Positions 38,055-46,271 of a stretch of DNA of 64,000 bases are shown here, piece after piece (positions within the stretch are counted from its first letter, which is position 1; each line of letters opens with the position of its first letter). A model generated the notes under the pieces. That model saw nothing but the letters and a program-made list of their open reading frames with translations. It did no database searches and was not told where the DNA came from. This stretch comes from CAZDCD01 sp964503885. GTDB lineage: Bacteria > Bacteroidota > Bacteroidia > Bacteroidales > UBA10428. The DNA lies in assembly GCA_964503885.1 (NCBI GenBank), contig CAZDCD010000006.1, positions 1 through 64,000 of the forward strand, read 5' to 3'. The position numbers and the translations under genes are program-made.

Positions 38055-38567
38055 ATGGAAGAAACGCTGACCTGCCGGGTCGATCTGAAATTCAGCGAAT
38101 ATCTTAAACTTCAATTCAGGCTTCTGTTCAGGAAACCTGGATTTCTTATTCTCCTTGTTACCGGGATGATTTTCCTGGTATTTTCCCTGCTGTTTATGCT
38201 CAGCGGCGAAAAGATCGATGAAATGTTCTTCTTCCCGGTATTTTTTACTGTTATTTTCCTGGTATTTCTGCCGGCAGGAATGTATGCAGGAGCAAAGAAG
38301 AATTTTCGTGTTCACGCCCGACTGCACGAACCTGTAAGGTATAGCTTTCATGAAGATAACATCACTGTTGAGGGGATAAGTTATTCGGATGGAATAAGGT
38401 GGGACAACCTCAGACGGGTAATTGAACTGAATGAATGGTTCCTGTTTTATCAAAACAGGCTTGTTGTGTATATCCTTCCCGTAAGATGTCTGGGAAATGA
38501 AGGCCTTGAGCATCTGCGCGACCTGGTAAAATCAAGGAAAAACCTGAAAGCCAGGCTCAAAAGCTGA
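38055..38567 (+). CDS. YcxB-like membrane protein
   Basis: 170 residues with two transmembrane helices (about 34-53, LILLVTGMIFLVFSLLFMLS, and 62-80, FFPVFFTVIFLVFLPAGMY) and a C-terminal cytoplasmic beta domain (RYSFHEDNITVEGISYSDGIRWDNLRRVIE, WFLFYQNRLVVYILPVR). This is the layout of the YcxB-like domain family, of unknown function. It may be monocistronic. Confidence 0.75.
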   Translation: MEETLTCRVDLKFSEYLKLQFRLLFRKPGFLILLVTGMIFLVFSLLFMLSGEKIDEMFFFPVFFTVIFLVFLPAGMYAGAKKNFRVHARLHEPVRYSFHEDNITVEGISYSDGIRWDNLRRVIELNEWFLFYQNRLVVYILPVRCLGNEGLEHLRDLVKSRKNLKARLKS

Positions 38568-38755
38568 TCAGAAGGGACAGGAAATGAGGAGCTATTTGAT
38601 CATCAGAAAACATTCAATAAACAGGTTAGCAACCCGCAAGGGAAGCAATGTAACAGGATTCTTTATAAATTGGTGGGTCCATGAAGGTAAAAACGATCAA
38701 AACATGCCAATTTAGTGTTATCTGCGTTGGTATTAATCCTAAAATCCATTGACCC

Positions 38756-39388
38756 ATGTGGCAATTATTTACCGGAAGCCTTTTGTTAAGCGTCATTCAT
38801 GCATCGATTCCCAATCACTGGCTGCCTATAATTGCAATAGGGAAAGCTGAAAAATGGACCGTACGGGAAACATTAACAGCAACTGCAATCGCAGGATTTG
38901 CGCATATTCTGAGCACGGTTATTATCGGAACAATTGTCGGCTTCATCGGTTGGCAATTGTCCAGCAGCTATGATGGCATAACACACTATGTGGCTCCGGC
39001 GATACTTATACTGCTGGGAGTTGTTTATATAGGTATCGATATCATGAAATCAGGCCATTCTCATGATCATTCCCATATTAATCAGAATGTACTGCAGAGC
39101 AGGTCGAAATGGGCTATTATTCTTTCACTCAGCCTGGCGATGTTCTTATCGCCGTGCGCTGAACTTGAGATCTATTTTTTTCAGGCCGGAACGTTGGGCT
39201 GGGCCGGTATATTTATCGTTTCTTTAGTATATATGATATGCACAGTGACTTTTATGATGATACTCGTTTACCTGGGTACACTGGGAGTGAGCAGGTTGAA
39301 CTGGAGCTTTCTCGAGCATCACAACCGCCTGGTTACAGGCGGGGTATTGTTCATACTGGGAATAGTGGCATTTTTCGTTGAGTATTAA
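38756..39388 (+). CDS. Polytopic membrane protein with His-rich loop, possible metal permease
   Basis: 210 residues, about six transmembrane helices. The first helix contains HASIPNHWLPI, and helix boundaries carry further His residues; the cytoplasmic or periplasmic loop near 100-106 is HSHDHSH. The layout resembles NicO/RcnA or HupE/UreJ-type nickel and cobalt permeases and related LysE-fold proteins. Direction of transport and metal cannot be told from the sequence. The gene stops 1 bp before a 332-bp intergenic element. Confidence 0.65.
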   Translation: MWQLFTGSLLLSVIHASIPNHWLPIIAIGKAEKWTVRETLTATAIAGFAHILSTVIIGTIVGFIGWQLSSSYDGITHYVAPAILILLGVVYIGIDIMKSGHSHDHSHINQNVLQSRSKWAIILSLSLAMFLSPCAELEIYFFQAGTLGWAGIFIVSLVYMICTVTFMMILVYLGTLGVSRLNWSFLEHHNRLVTGGVLFILGIVAFFVEY

Positions 39389-39389
39389 T

Positions 39390-39721
39390 TTAATGTGAGT
39401 TCGAAATAAAAATTTCAATTCAAACGTACTATATTGTTTTTAATAAGCTATAAACGCGAAGCGCCTGCCTATCGGTAAACAGGGTTAAATGTGAATAGCC
39501 ATAGGTGAAACCTGTGGCTGATATGTTGCTGATTATCTTGTTGAACCCCTTCAGGGTTCTGTTTTAGAGTTTGATGTCTTACCCCCGGATTTTTTCCGGG
39601 GCTATTCATATTTAACCCCTCCGGGGTTTCCCCTATAAGAGCATTTTAACCAATAAGATTTTAAATTTTGTTGATCATACTGCATAAGCCAAATATATTT
39701 ATTATACCCAACTCACATTAA
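39390..39721. mobile_element. MITE-like 332-bp intergenic element with 12-bp terminal inverted repeats
   Basis: Ends are TTAATGTGAGTT (39390-39401) and AACTCACATTAA (39710-39721), perfect inverted copies. Inside are three GC-rich hairpins: AACCC / GGGTT (about 39544-39557), CCCCGGA / TCCGGGG (about 39582-39601) and AACCCC / GGGGTT (about 39613-39628). There is no coding capacity. The right 128 bp recur at 43219-43346. It could be a miniature transposable element mobilised in trans or a large palindromic intergenic repeat. Confidence 0.6.
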
Positions 39722-39722
39722 T
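39595..39722 (+). repeat. 128-bp direct repeat, left copy
   Basis: Matches 43219-43346 in the same orientation with about 6 substitutions in 128 positions by hand alignment. The two copies bracket the XRE-cupin, aminotransferase and citrate synthase genes. Confidence 0.85.
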
Positions 39723-39727
39723 TTATT

Positions 39728-39735
39728 TAGATTTG
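39728..39735 (+). promoter_or_regulatory. Possible -7 box for the XRE-cupin gene
   Basis: TAGATTTG matches TAnnTTTG, 26 bp before the ATG at 39767 region and only 7 bp after the right end of the 332-bp element. The upstream -33 position would therefore lie inside the element's terminal repeat. Confidence 0.35.
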
Positions 39736-39760
39736 CATTCTGTCGAATTAAATAATCAGG

Positions 39761-40318
39761 TTGAATATGAACAGGCTTGGAGAAAGGATAAAGAAAAGGC
39801 GTGAATTTTTAAAGATGCAGCTAAACGATCTTGCCAAAAAAGTAGGGATCAGTCCCAGTGCGTTGTCTCAGATCGAAAATGCAAAGGCTTTTCCCTCTAT
39901 CGTTACGCTCAAGAATATTGCGGATAACCTTCATTCGAAAGTAGGTGAACTGATCGGAGAGAATGAAACCCTTGGAAAAAATCCATTGCTCAGGTTCAAT
40001 GAGAAAAAATTCGTTCAGGAAAACGAATCAGGCACTTCGCTGTACCTGTTATCTCATCACGATCACGGAAAACTAATGGAAACATACCTGATCGAGATGA
40101 AAAAAAATGGCGATGTTTCAGGCATTATGTCCAGTCATCCCGGCCAGGAATTTTGTCATGTGCTTTATGGTGAAGTGGAATTTACCCTTGACAACACTAC
40201 TTTTCACCTGGAGAAAGGCGATAGTTTTTATTACAATTCAGATGTCCCGCATTCTGCTCTTAACAGGAAGAAAAAGGTTGCCGGAATGCTTTGGATCGTT
40301 ACACCTCCAAGTATTTGA
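39761..40318 (+). CDS. XRE-family regulator with cupin sensor domain
   Basis: 185 residues. The N-terminal helix-turn-helix (about 5-60: LGERIKKRREFLKMQLNDLA, KKVGISPSALSQIENAKAFP) is XRE type and the C-terminal cupin_2 domain (about 110-180: HPGQEFCHVLYGEVEFTLDN, then LEKGDSFYYNSDVPHSALN) is a small-molecule sensor. This architecture (PuuR or SinR-like) often controls adjacent amino-acid or polyamine catabolism. The annotated frame starts at 39761; the first ATG in frame (MNMNRLG or MNRLG) lies at the start or two codons in. It precedes the aminotransferase by about 190 bp on the same strand and is its likely regulator. Confidence 0.9.
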   Translation: MNMNRLGERIKKRREFLKMQLNDLAKKVGISPSALSQIENAKAFPSIVTLKNIADNLHSKVGELIGENETLGKNPLLRFNEKKFVQENESGTSLYLLSHHDHGKLMETYLIEMKKNGDVSGIMSSHPGQEFCHVLYGEVEFTLDNTTFHLEKGDSFYYNSDVPHSALNRKKKVAGMLWIVTPPSI

Positions 40319-40486
40319 TAATCAGTATTCAGAATAATAAACAGGCAAAATGTGCCACACACAGGAAAGGAAAGTAATATGTCTTATAAATAACTAATAT
40401 TCAATAGATTAATTCACAAATTTAAATAATACTTAATTAGTTAAATATACTTTATTCCATTCCTGTTTCGAATAAAAATCTTTACT

Positions 40487-40494
40487 TACATTTG
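40487..40494 (+). promoter_or_regulatory. Promoter -7 box for the aminotransferase-citrate synthase operon
   Basis: TACATTTG fits TAnnTTTG exactly, with TTTC at 40466-40469 as an imperfect -33 box 17 bp upstream. The ATG at 40513 follows by 18 bp. It argues against a TTG start at 40492, which lies inside the box. Confidence 0.5.
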
Positions 40495-40512
40495 CAGAAA
40501 AAACATGCGTTT

Positions 40513-41808
40513 ATGAATCCACAAGCAGAAGAACTAAATCAGGTGATCCGGGGTAAAAACCCTGCCATTATGGAAATGCTTTCGGAGAAAGGAAAGAATA
40601 TTTTTTTTCCGAAAAAAGGAATATTGGGTCAGACCGCTGATGCCAAAGGCAGGAAGATCAATGCTACTATCGGAGCAGCAATAGAGGATGACAAGTCACC
40701 CATGAGGCTGAAATCGCTTGAAGTCCTTCTGAATATTTCTCCCGATCTTGCTTTTCCTTATGCGCCAAGCTTGGGAAGGCCCGATATCCGGAAGAAATGG
40801 AAAGAGATGATTTATGAAAAGAACCCTTCTCTTGCAGGTGCCGGGATCAGTCTGCCCGTGGTCACAAACGCACTGACCCATGCACTGAGCATTGCCGGTT
40901 ACATGTTTCTTGATCCGGGAGACAGGGTACTTGTATCGGATTTATTCTGGGGGAATTATAACCTCATCTTTGCCAATGCATACGGTGCAGTCATCGAGAA
41001 ATTCACCCTTTTTAAAGACAACGCGTTCAACCTCGAAGCCTTTAAAAAAGCAATTGAACAGATGCAGGGCAGAAAAAAAGTGATCCTCCTGAATTTTCCG
41101 AATAATCCTGCAGGATATACACCAACAATGGAGGAAGCCAGGGGAATTGCAGGTATTCTTAGAAACGAAGCCGAATCCGGCAGTAAGCTGGTGGTACTTA
41201 CCGATGACGCCTATTTTGGTCTGGTTTATGAAGAAGGTATTGAAAGGGAATCGGTGTTTGCGAAGCTGGCCGGCAGTCATGATAATATTCTTGCTATAAA
41301 GATTGACGGTCCCACAAAGGAAGATTATGTATGGGGCTTCAGGGTAGGGTTTATCACCTATGGTATAAAGAACGGAACAAAAGAACTTTATGAAGCGCTG
41401 GAAGCGAAAACCGCCGGAGCTGTCAGGGGAAATATTTCCAACGCGTGTAACCTGTCACAGTCGCTTCTGATGAACGCTTTCAGCTCACCGGAATACAACC
41501 TGGAGAAAACAGGAAAATACAACATCCTTAAAGCCCGGTATGCAAAAGTGAAACAAACACTTAAAGCCCGGAAGTTTGAAGAATATTTCACGCCATTGCC
41601 CTTTAATTCGGGGTATTTCATGTGCATTAAGCTGAAAGACGGCCTCGACGGGGAGAAAATCCGGCAGTTGCTGCTGAATACATACGACACAGGTATAATA
41701 AACCTGAACAATACCATCAGGATTGCATTCTCTTCTGTTGCAGAATCGGATGTGGAGACATTATTCGATAATATTTTTAAGGCATGCCGTGATTCGGTCA
41801 CGGCATAA
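40513..41808 (+). CDS. PLP-dependent aminotransferase, class I/II
   Basis: 431 residues from the ATG at 40513. Fold-type I aminotransferase: the Schiff-base lysine is K269 in IDGPTKEDYVWGFRVGF, the cofactor-ring Asp is in VVLTDDAYFGLVYEEG, and LNFPNNPAGYTPT carries the conserved Asn of the class. The C-terminal Arg (NNTIRIAFSSV) would bind the substrate carboxylate. The N-terminal ATIGAAIEDDKSPM and FPYAPSLGRPDIRKKW segments resemble aspartate/aromatic aminotransferase relatives found with citrate synthase genes. The amino acid used is unknown. It is 29 bp upstream of citrate synthase and probably co-transcribed. Confidence 0.88.
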   Translation: MNPQAEELNQVIRGKNPAIMEMLSEKGKNIFFPKKGILGQTADAKGRKINATIGAAIEDDKSPMRLKSLEVLLNISPDLAFPYAPSLGRPDIRKKWKEMIYEKNPSLAGAGISLPVVTNALTHALSIAGYMFLDPGDRVLVSDLFWGNYNLIFANAYGAVIEKFTLFKDNAFNLEAFKKAIEQMQGRKKVILLNFPNNPAGYTPTMEEARGIAGILRNEAESGSKLVVLTDDAYFGLVYEEGIERESVFAKLAGSHDNILAIKIDGPTKEDYVWGFRVGFITYGIKNGTKELYEALEAKTAGAVRGNISNACNLSQSLLMNAFSSPEYNLEKTGKYNILKARYAKVKQTLKARKFEEYFTPLPFNSGYFMCIKLKDGLDGEKIRQLLLNTYDTGIINLNNTIRIAFSSVAESDVETLFDNIFKACRDSVTA

Positions 41809-41837
41809 ATACATCAAACACATATAATACTGATTCT

Positions 41838-43172
41838 ATGAACCTAAACGATTTAACCAGGGATATTGAAAAAAGTTATCATATCGATCAAAATCTGTAT
41901 TCGGATTTTAATGTAAAAAGAGGACTCAGAAACAAAGACGGAAGCGGAGTATTGGTAGGCCTTACGCGTATCGGCGGAGTTACCGGTTATATTAAGGAAG
42001 AAGAAGAGATCATTCCGGTTGAAGGAAAACTCCGATACCGGGGTATAGAAATCAATGATATCATTAATGCCATATCCGTTGAAGACCGTAAAGGGTTTGA
42101 AGAGATCGCGTACCTTCTTCTATTTGGTAAACTGCCCAAGGCATCAGAACTCGAGACGTTCAATGCCCTTATTGATGAGCAATTGGAACTGCCGGCCGGA
42201 TTCAAGGAAAATATGATCATGAAAGCCCCGAGCCAGGACATCATGAACAAACTGGCCAGGAGTGTTCTGGCCTTGTATTCTTATGACAATAACCCTGACA
42301 GCCTCGATATAACAAATGTGGTAAGGCAATCCATAGAACTTATCGCCCGCTTTCCTGCAATGATCGCTTATGGATATCAGGCAAAGTCACATTACCACGA
42401 TAATAAAAGCCTTTACCTGCATAATCCTGAAAAGGGCATGGGTCTTTCCAGAAATTTCCTGAGGATGATGAGGCCAACCAAAAATTTTACCGATCTCGAG
42501 GCAAAGACCCTGGATATATCCCTGATCCTGCATGCAGAGCATGGCGGAGGGAATAACTCGGCATTTACCACCCACGTGGTTACTTCTTCAGATACTGATA
42601 CCTATTCTGCGATCTCTGCTGCGATAGGTTCGCTGAAGGGCACCAAACACGGCGGAGCCAACGTGAAAGTCATGGGCATGATGGAGAATATCAAACAACA
42701 TGTAAAGAATTGGGAAGATAAAGCTGAGGTTTCGGATTATATTGTAAAGATCCTTAAAAAACAGGTTTATGATAAAAGCGGACTGGTTTATGGTATCGGA
42801 CATGCTGTATATACACTTTCTGATCCGCGTGCCATAATTCTCAAAAGGTATGCCAATGAGCTTGCAAAGGCTACCAACAGGGAGAAAGAGTATGTCCTTT
42901 ATGATATCGTGGAAAAAGTTACCCCTGAATTGTTTAACGAAATCAAAGATTCCACGAAAGTGGTCAATGTCAATGTCGACTTTTATTCGGGTTTTGTGTA
43001 CAACATGTTGAATATCCCTCCAGAAGTGTATACCCCGATATTTGCCATGGCAAGGATAGCCGGCTGGTGCGCTCACCGAATTGAGGAGATCATCTGCGGA
43101 GGCAGGATAATCCGTCCTGCATTTAAAAATATCGAAGGGAAACAGGAATACATCAGGATGAAAGACAGGTAA
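41838..43172 (+). CDS. Citrate synthase (citrate/2-methylcitrate synthase family)
   Basis: 444 residues, type I-like citrate synthase condensing oxaloacetate with acetyl-CoA (propionyl-CoA for methylcitrate synthases). Visible are GLTRIGGVTGYIKEEEEIIP, the first catalytic-His region LHAEHGGGNNSAFTTHVVTS, the CoA-side segment SLKGTKHGGANVKVMGMM, and the second His region GLVYGIGHAVYTLSDPRA. The Asp of the catalytic triad is expected in NVNVDFYSGFVYN. The pairing with an aminotransferase suggests 2-oxoglutarate-linked amino-acid metabolism. The downstream 128-bp repeat begins 46 bp after the stop. Confidence 0.93.
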   Translation: MNLNDLTRDIEKSYHIDQNLYSDFNVKRGLRNKDGSGVLVGLTRIGGVTGYIKEEEEIIPVEGKLRYRGIEINDIINAISVEDRKGFEEIAYLLLFGKLPKASELETFNALIDEQLELPAGFKENMIMKAPSQDIMNKLARSVLALYSYDNNPDSLDITNVVRQSIELIARFPAMIAYGYQAKSHYHDNKSLYLHNPEKGMGLSRNFLRMMRPTKNFTDLEAKTLDISLILHAEHGGGNNSAFTTHVVTSSDTDTYSAISAAIGSLKGTKHGGANVKVMGMMENIKQHVKNWEDKAEVSDYIVKILKKQVYDKSGLVYGIGHAVYTLSDPRAIILKRYANELAKATNREKEYVLYDIVEKVTPELFNEIKDSTKVVNVNVDFYSGFVYNMLNIPPEVYTPIFAMARIAGWCAHRIEEIICGGRIIRPAFKNIEGKQEYIRMKDR

Positions 43173-43218
43173 CGGGCTCCCCGGGCAGACTCCATGTCAG
43201 TTCAATATCCGGAACTCA

Positions 43219-43346
43219 TCCGGGGCTATTCATATTTAACCCCTCCGGGGTTTCCCCTATAAGAGCATTTTAACCAATAAGATTTTAAATCTTGTTGATC
43301 ATACTGCATAAACCAAACATATTAATTATACCGAACTCACGTTAAA
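43219..43346 (+). repeat. 128-bp direct repeat, right copy
   Basis: Near-identical to 39595-39722. The left half of the 332-bp element and its left terminal repeat are missing, so this is a truncated copy. Confidence 0.85.
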
Positions 43347-43352
43347 TCAAAA

Positions 43353-43377
43353 AATAAAAGTACTTTATACTTTTATT
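43353..43377. terminator. Hairpin, possible bidirectional terminator
   Basis: Arms AATAAAAGTA (43353-43362) and TACTTTTATT (43368-43377), followed by TTA. It lies between two convergent genes (citrate synthase and the membrane protein), where a shared terminator is expected. The same arms occur at 7595-7619. Confidence 0.45.
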
Positions 43378-43568
43378 TTATAACAGGTTCATGTATTCCT
43401 TGTCACTAACCTGCTGTCATATGTCCATAGCAAGCTCTTAACTTTATTTGCCCATTGCCAACTGCCTTTTGCCAGCTTAACACAAAAATAGTTCAGGAAA
43501 GGTGGCGTTATGCTTTCGATCCTGCCGCATACGAATCTGAGCAATTGCATAAATATAAAAAATACCTT

Positions 43569-46079
43569 TTAGTGCACCGTTTTTTTTATGATTATTACAA
43601 TCAAGCTTAAACCACTCAATACTGCCATTGCCAGAACGGTTTTGTATATTCCGATAGAGGGCAATACAACAGCTGCTGTAATGAATGCACCGAATGCCGA
43701 TCCGATAAGATCTGTGCTGTATACCTTTGCAGCAATACTTCGGGGAGACCCTTCCTGAATGGATGAAGCATGGGAAAAATAGGCGCCCACCACGCCTGCA
43801 GTAAGGAAGAGCAGGATAAAACTGATCAGGTATACGGCTGCGGGATAAATATCCAGTCGTTTTAACAAAGCGAGACAGGGTAGGGAAATGAACAGCATGG
43901 CAACCAATGCCGAATGAATAATGACGAGCCCCCTGAAATCAGCACGACCGAAGATCTTCTTCCTGTATATTGCGCCCAGCGCAAGGCCTGCCATAAAAAC
44001 CGCAAAAAATGCGCCCATCACCTGATAAATATACCCGTAAACAACCTGGAATGCAATAAGTATAACAAACTCCAGCGATGATGCCGCAAAACCTGCTGTG
44101 AACATGCCCAGATTTGCAGGATGCGAGCGGTAACCAAAATACAGCAAAATAAGAAAGACCAATGGTATTCCAATCATTAGAGGGATTTTTGAGTGACTGA
44201 ATTGGCTCAGCCATAACCTGATCTGCTTGAAATAGCTCACCGGATAGTAATCCCTGTTGATCCTGGAATGCTCCTCCAGTGTGGAAAGTATATATTCCGA
44301 TCTGTCAATGAGGGATTCATTATCGATGTAGTATTGATTTACGTATGTATTGTCAATATTTCTTTCAGAATACAGCCTTACAACTTTCAGGGTTAGCGGC
44401 CCGTCAGAGGCTACAAAATAATTATTCTCTCCCGGAAAGATCAGCACATGGCCGAAAACTTTTTTAACGGTATTGTATATCGAAGAATTCAGTTCCATTG
44501 CTTCCCGGCTGATGTAATTGGCTGTGGAAGGCAGATCAAACGATACAATTCCGTTCCTGTTCAGGACAGACTTTAGTTCCCTGTAAAACTCGAGCGTATA
44601 ATACCTGTTTATTTGCGCTGTGACCGGTTCAGGAAGATGTATCAGGATAACATCGTATTTTTCACCTGTTTTTTTTACGAAGATCCTGGCATCGTCCTTT
44701 ATGATGTTTATGTTTTTATTCCCGAGCGATGTGGTAAACTCAGCACCGATCTTAAAGAGCCAGGGATTAAGTTCAACATAATCGAGCCTTCGTGGTTTAT
44801 ATTTTTCGATTTCATTGGTTATTCCTGAAATTCCACCCGAGATCAGCAGCACATTGCCGGGGTGTTCCCTCTGGATCATGGCGTAATGCACTGCTTCTTC
44901 ATTGGCTATGGCATTTTCAGTGGTAAATAACAACACATTATTTTCAAAAAAATTCATCTGTCCGCCATAATCGGTAATCGAAAGATTGCCAAAAGGAGTA
45001 TCTTTTGTAAAAGTGAGTTTCTGGTTTCTGAACAGGAACTGCCTGGCAAATTTATCAATATGTATTGCGAAAGGTGCAGCGGCCAGAAGGACCAATGCCG
45101 GAATGATCAGGTATACGGTTGTCTTTTGACGGTGCAGCATGATAAATACTGCGAGCAGATTTACTGAAAAAAGAATACCCAGGATTTGAAATGTACTGAG
45201 AATGCCGGTAAAAATATAGGTGAATAATACTCCTCCTGCAATACTCCCTGTGGATTCAAGAGCGTAAACAGGTTCTATTTTTATCGTGCCGGTCGCCTGT
45301 GAATAGAGTGATGACAAGCTGGTAAACAAAAATCCCGAGATCATGCAGAACGGCATCAGCAGGATGGTGACAGCGAATACCATCTTCAGGATTCCGATGG
45401 AAGTTCCCGGTTCGAAAACAATGTTCCGGAGGAAATTGATGAGAAAGACCAAAATGATCGGCAGGGCACCCTGCAGGACCAGACCGGAGGTCAGTGTTTT
45501 TAAATTTCTGAAACCCGACTGTACAAATTTGCCTGAATACGCGCCAAAACCTGTCAATATCATCCAGATCGCCAGTATAATTCCAATAACAAGCTCATTT
45601 CCGCTGAAAACTAACATAAACTCCCTGAGCATGATCACCTGGGTGATCAGCGATGTGAATCCAAGAATAAATGACGGGATCAGAATCTGCCTGCGGGTAT
45701 TCAGGCCGGACGCATAAAAGGCTGGTTGTTCGGTGGATTCAACTCCCTTTACCGATTTTCTTTTGCCGGTAAACAATCCAGTATAATAATCCCAGTGCCA
45801 CAGGAAGTGAATAATGGCGATAACCGCCATTCCTATTCCAAAATCCACATGCAAAATAAGCAAACGGGATAAAAAAGATACTTTAAACCTGTAATTGGCC
45901 TGAATGGCCAGAAAAAGACCAAGCACGGCGGTAACCAGGAAAGTGATCAGCAACAGAACGTTCCAGATTTTCCGGTGGGTACTGCGTTTGATGATGCGCA
46001 ACCTGCTCAGCAGAAGGGTAAAAAGGTAAAAAAGGATTACCAGACTGCTCACCGGAATAAGCAAATACGCCTTCTGCAT
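43569..46079 (-). CDS. Polytopic membrane protein with embedded spermidine-synthase-like domain and heme-binding-like N-terminus
   Basis: 836 residues from the ATG at 46079; a TTG at 46259 would add 60 residues with no role. The N-terminus (about 1-130) has four helices with His residues in LHVDFGIGMAVIAIIHFLWH that resemble a cytochrome-b561 or ferric-reductase module. Then come an MFS/spermidine-synthase-type membrane region (SLITQVIMLREFMLVFSGNE), a soluble Rossmann domain of aminopropyltransferase type (GNVLLISGGISGITNEIEKY, DYVELNPWLF, KDDARIFV, YDVILIHLPEP), and a second membrane bundle. The usual catalytic Asp-Pro pair of spermidine synthase is replaced by HLPEP, so enzyme activity is uncertain. 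It is divergent from a TonB receptor. Confidence 0.8.
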   Translation of the reverse strand: MQKAYLLIPVSSLVILFYLFTLLLSRLRIIKRSTHRKIWNVLLLITFLVTAVLGLFLAIQANYRFKVSFLSRLLILHVDFGIGMAVIAIIHFLWHWDYYTGLFTGKRKSVKGVESTEQPAFYASGLNTRRQILIPSFILGFTSLITQVIMLREFMLVFSGNELVIGIILAIWMILTGFGAYSGKFVQSGFRNLKTLTSGLVLQGALPIILVFLINFLRNIVFEPGTSIGILKMVFAVTILLMPFCMISGFLFTSLSSLYSQATGTIKIEPVYALESTGSIAGGVLFTYIFTGILSTFQILGILFSVNLLAVFIMLHRQKTTVYLIIPALVLLAAAPFAIHIDKFARQFLFRNQKLTFTKDTPFGNLSITDYGGQMNFFENNVLLFTTENAIANEEAVHYAMIQREHPGNVLLISGGISGITNEIEKYKPRRLDYVELNPWLFKIGAEFTTSLGNKNINIIKDDARIFVKKTGEKYDVILIHLPEPVTAQINRYYTLEFYRELKSVLNRNGIVSFDLPSTANYISREAMELNSSIYNTVKKVFGHVLIFPGENNYFVASDGPLTLKVVRLYSERNIDNTYVNQYYIDNESLIDRSEYILSTLEEHSRINRDYYPVSYFKQIRLWLSQFSHSKIPLMIGIPLVFLILLYFGYRSHPANLGMFTAGFAASSLEFVILIAFQVVYGYIYQVMGAFFAVFMAGLALGAIYRKKIFGRADFRGLVIIHSALVAMLFISLPCLALLKRLDIYPAAVYLISFILLFLTAGVVGAYFSHASSIQEGSPRSIAAKVYSTDLIGSAFGAFITAAVVLPSIGIYKTVLAMAVLSGLSLIVIIIKKTVH

Positions 46080-46137
46080 TTGGATATCATTTTGAATTTC
46101 TAAATTTATGCATTTTGAAGGAGGAATGTACGAACTT

Positions 46138-46166
46138 CGGAAAAATTTCCGTGGGAAGGAATCCCA
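46138..46166 (+). promoter_or_regulatory. Two adjacent hairpins in the leader of the TonB receptor
   Basis: CGGAAA / TTTCCG (46138-46151) is followed directly by TGGGA / TCCCA (46152-46166), about 105 bp before the receptor's GTG. They could form a leader structure. No full cobalamin or other riboswitch consensus was recognised. Confidence 0.3.
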
Positions 46167-46271
46167 ATACTGTAAAGGAAAACCGTTTGCATCTGAAGGC
46201 CGGAGCAGAGCACCCCGAAACAAAAAAAAAGGAACCATGTTATTAAAGCGGGACAGCAATCCTTTTAACCG

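Larger units (their letters stand above)
43173..43568. other. Intergenic region with right repeat copy and terminator-like hairpin
   Basis: Holds the right copy of the 128-bp repeat (43219-43346) and a strong AT hairpin (43353-43377). The remaining 190 bp before the minus-strand membrane gene's stop show nothing recognisable. Confidence 0.5.

Noticed and set aside
46080..46271. Cobalamin riboswitch upstream of the TonB receptor
   Set aside because: Short stretches (CTGTAA, GGAATCCC) look similar, but the conserved core order and the terminal pairing box are not present.
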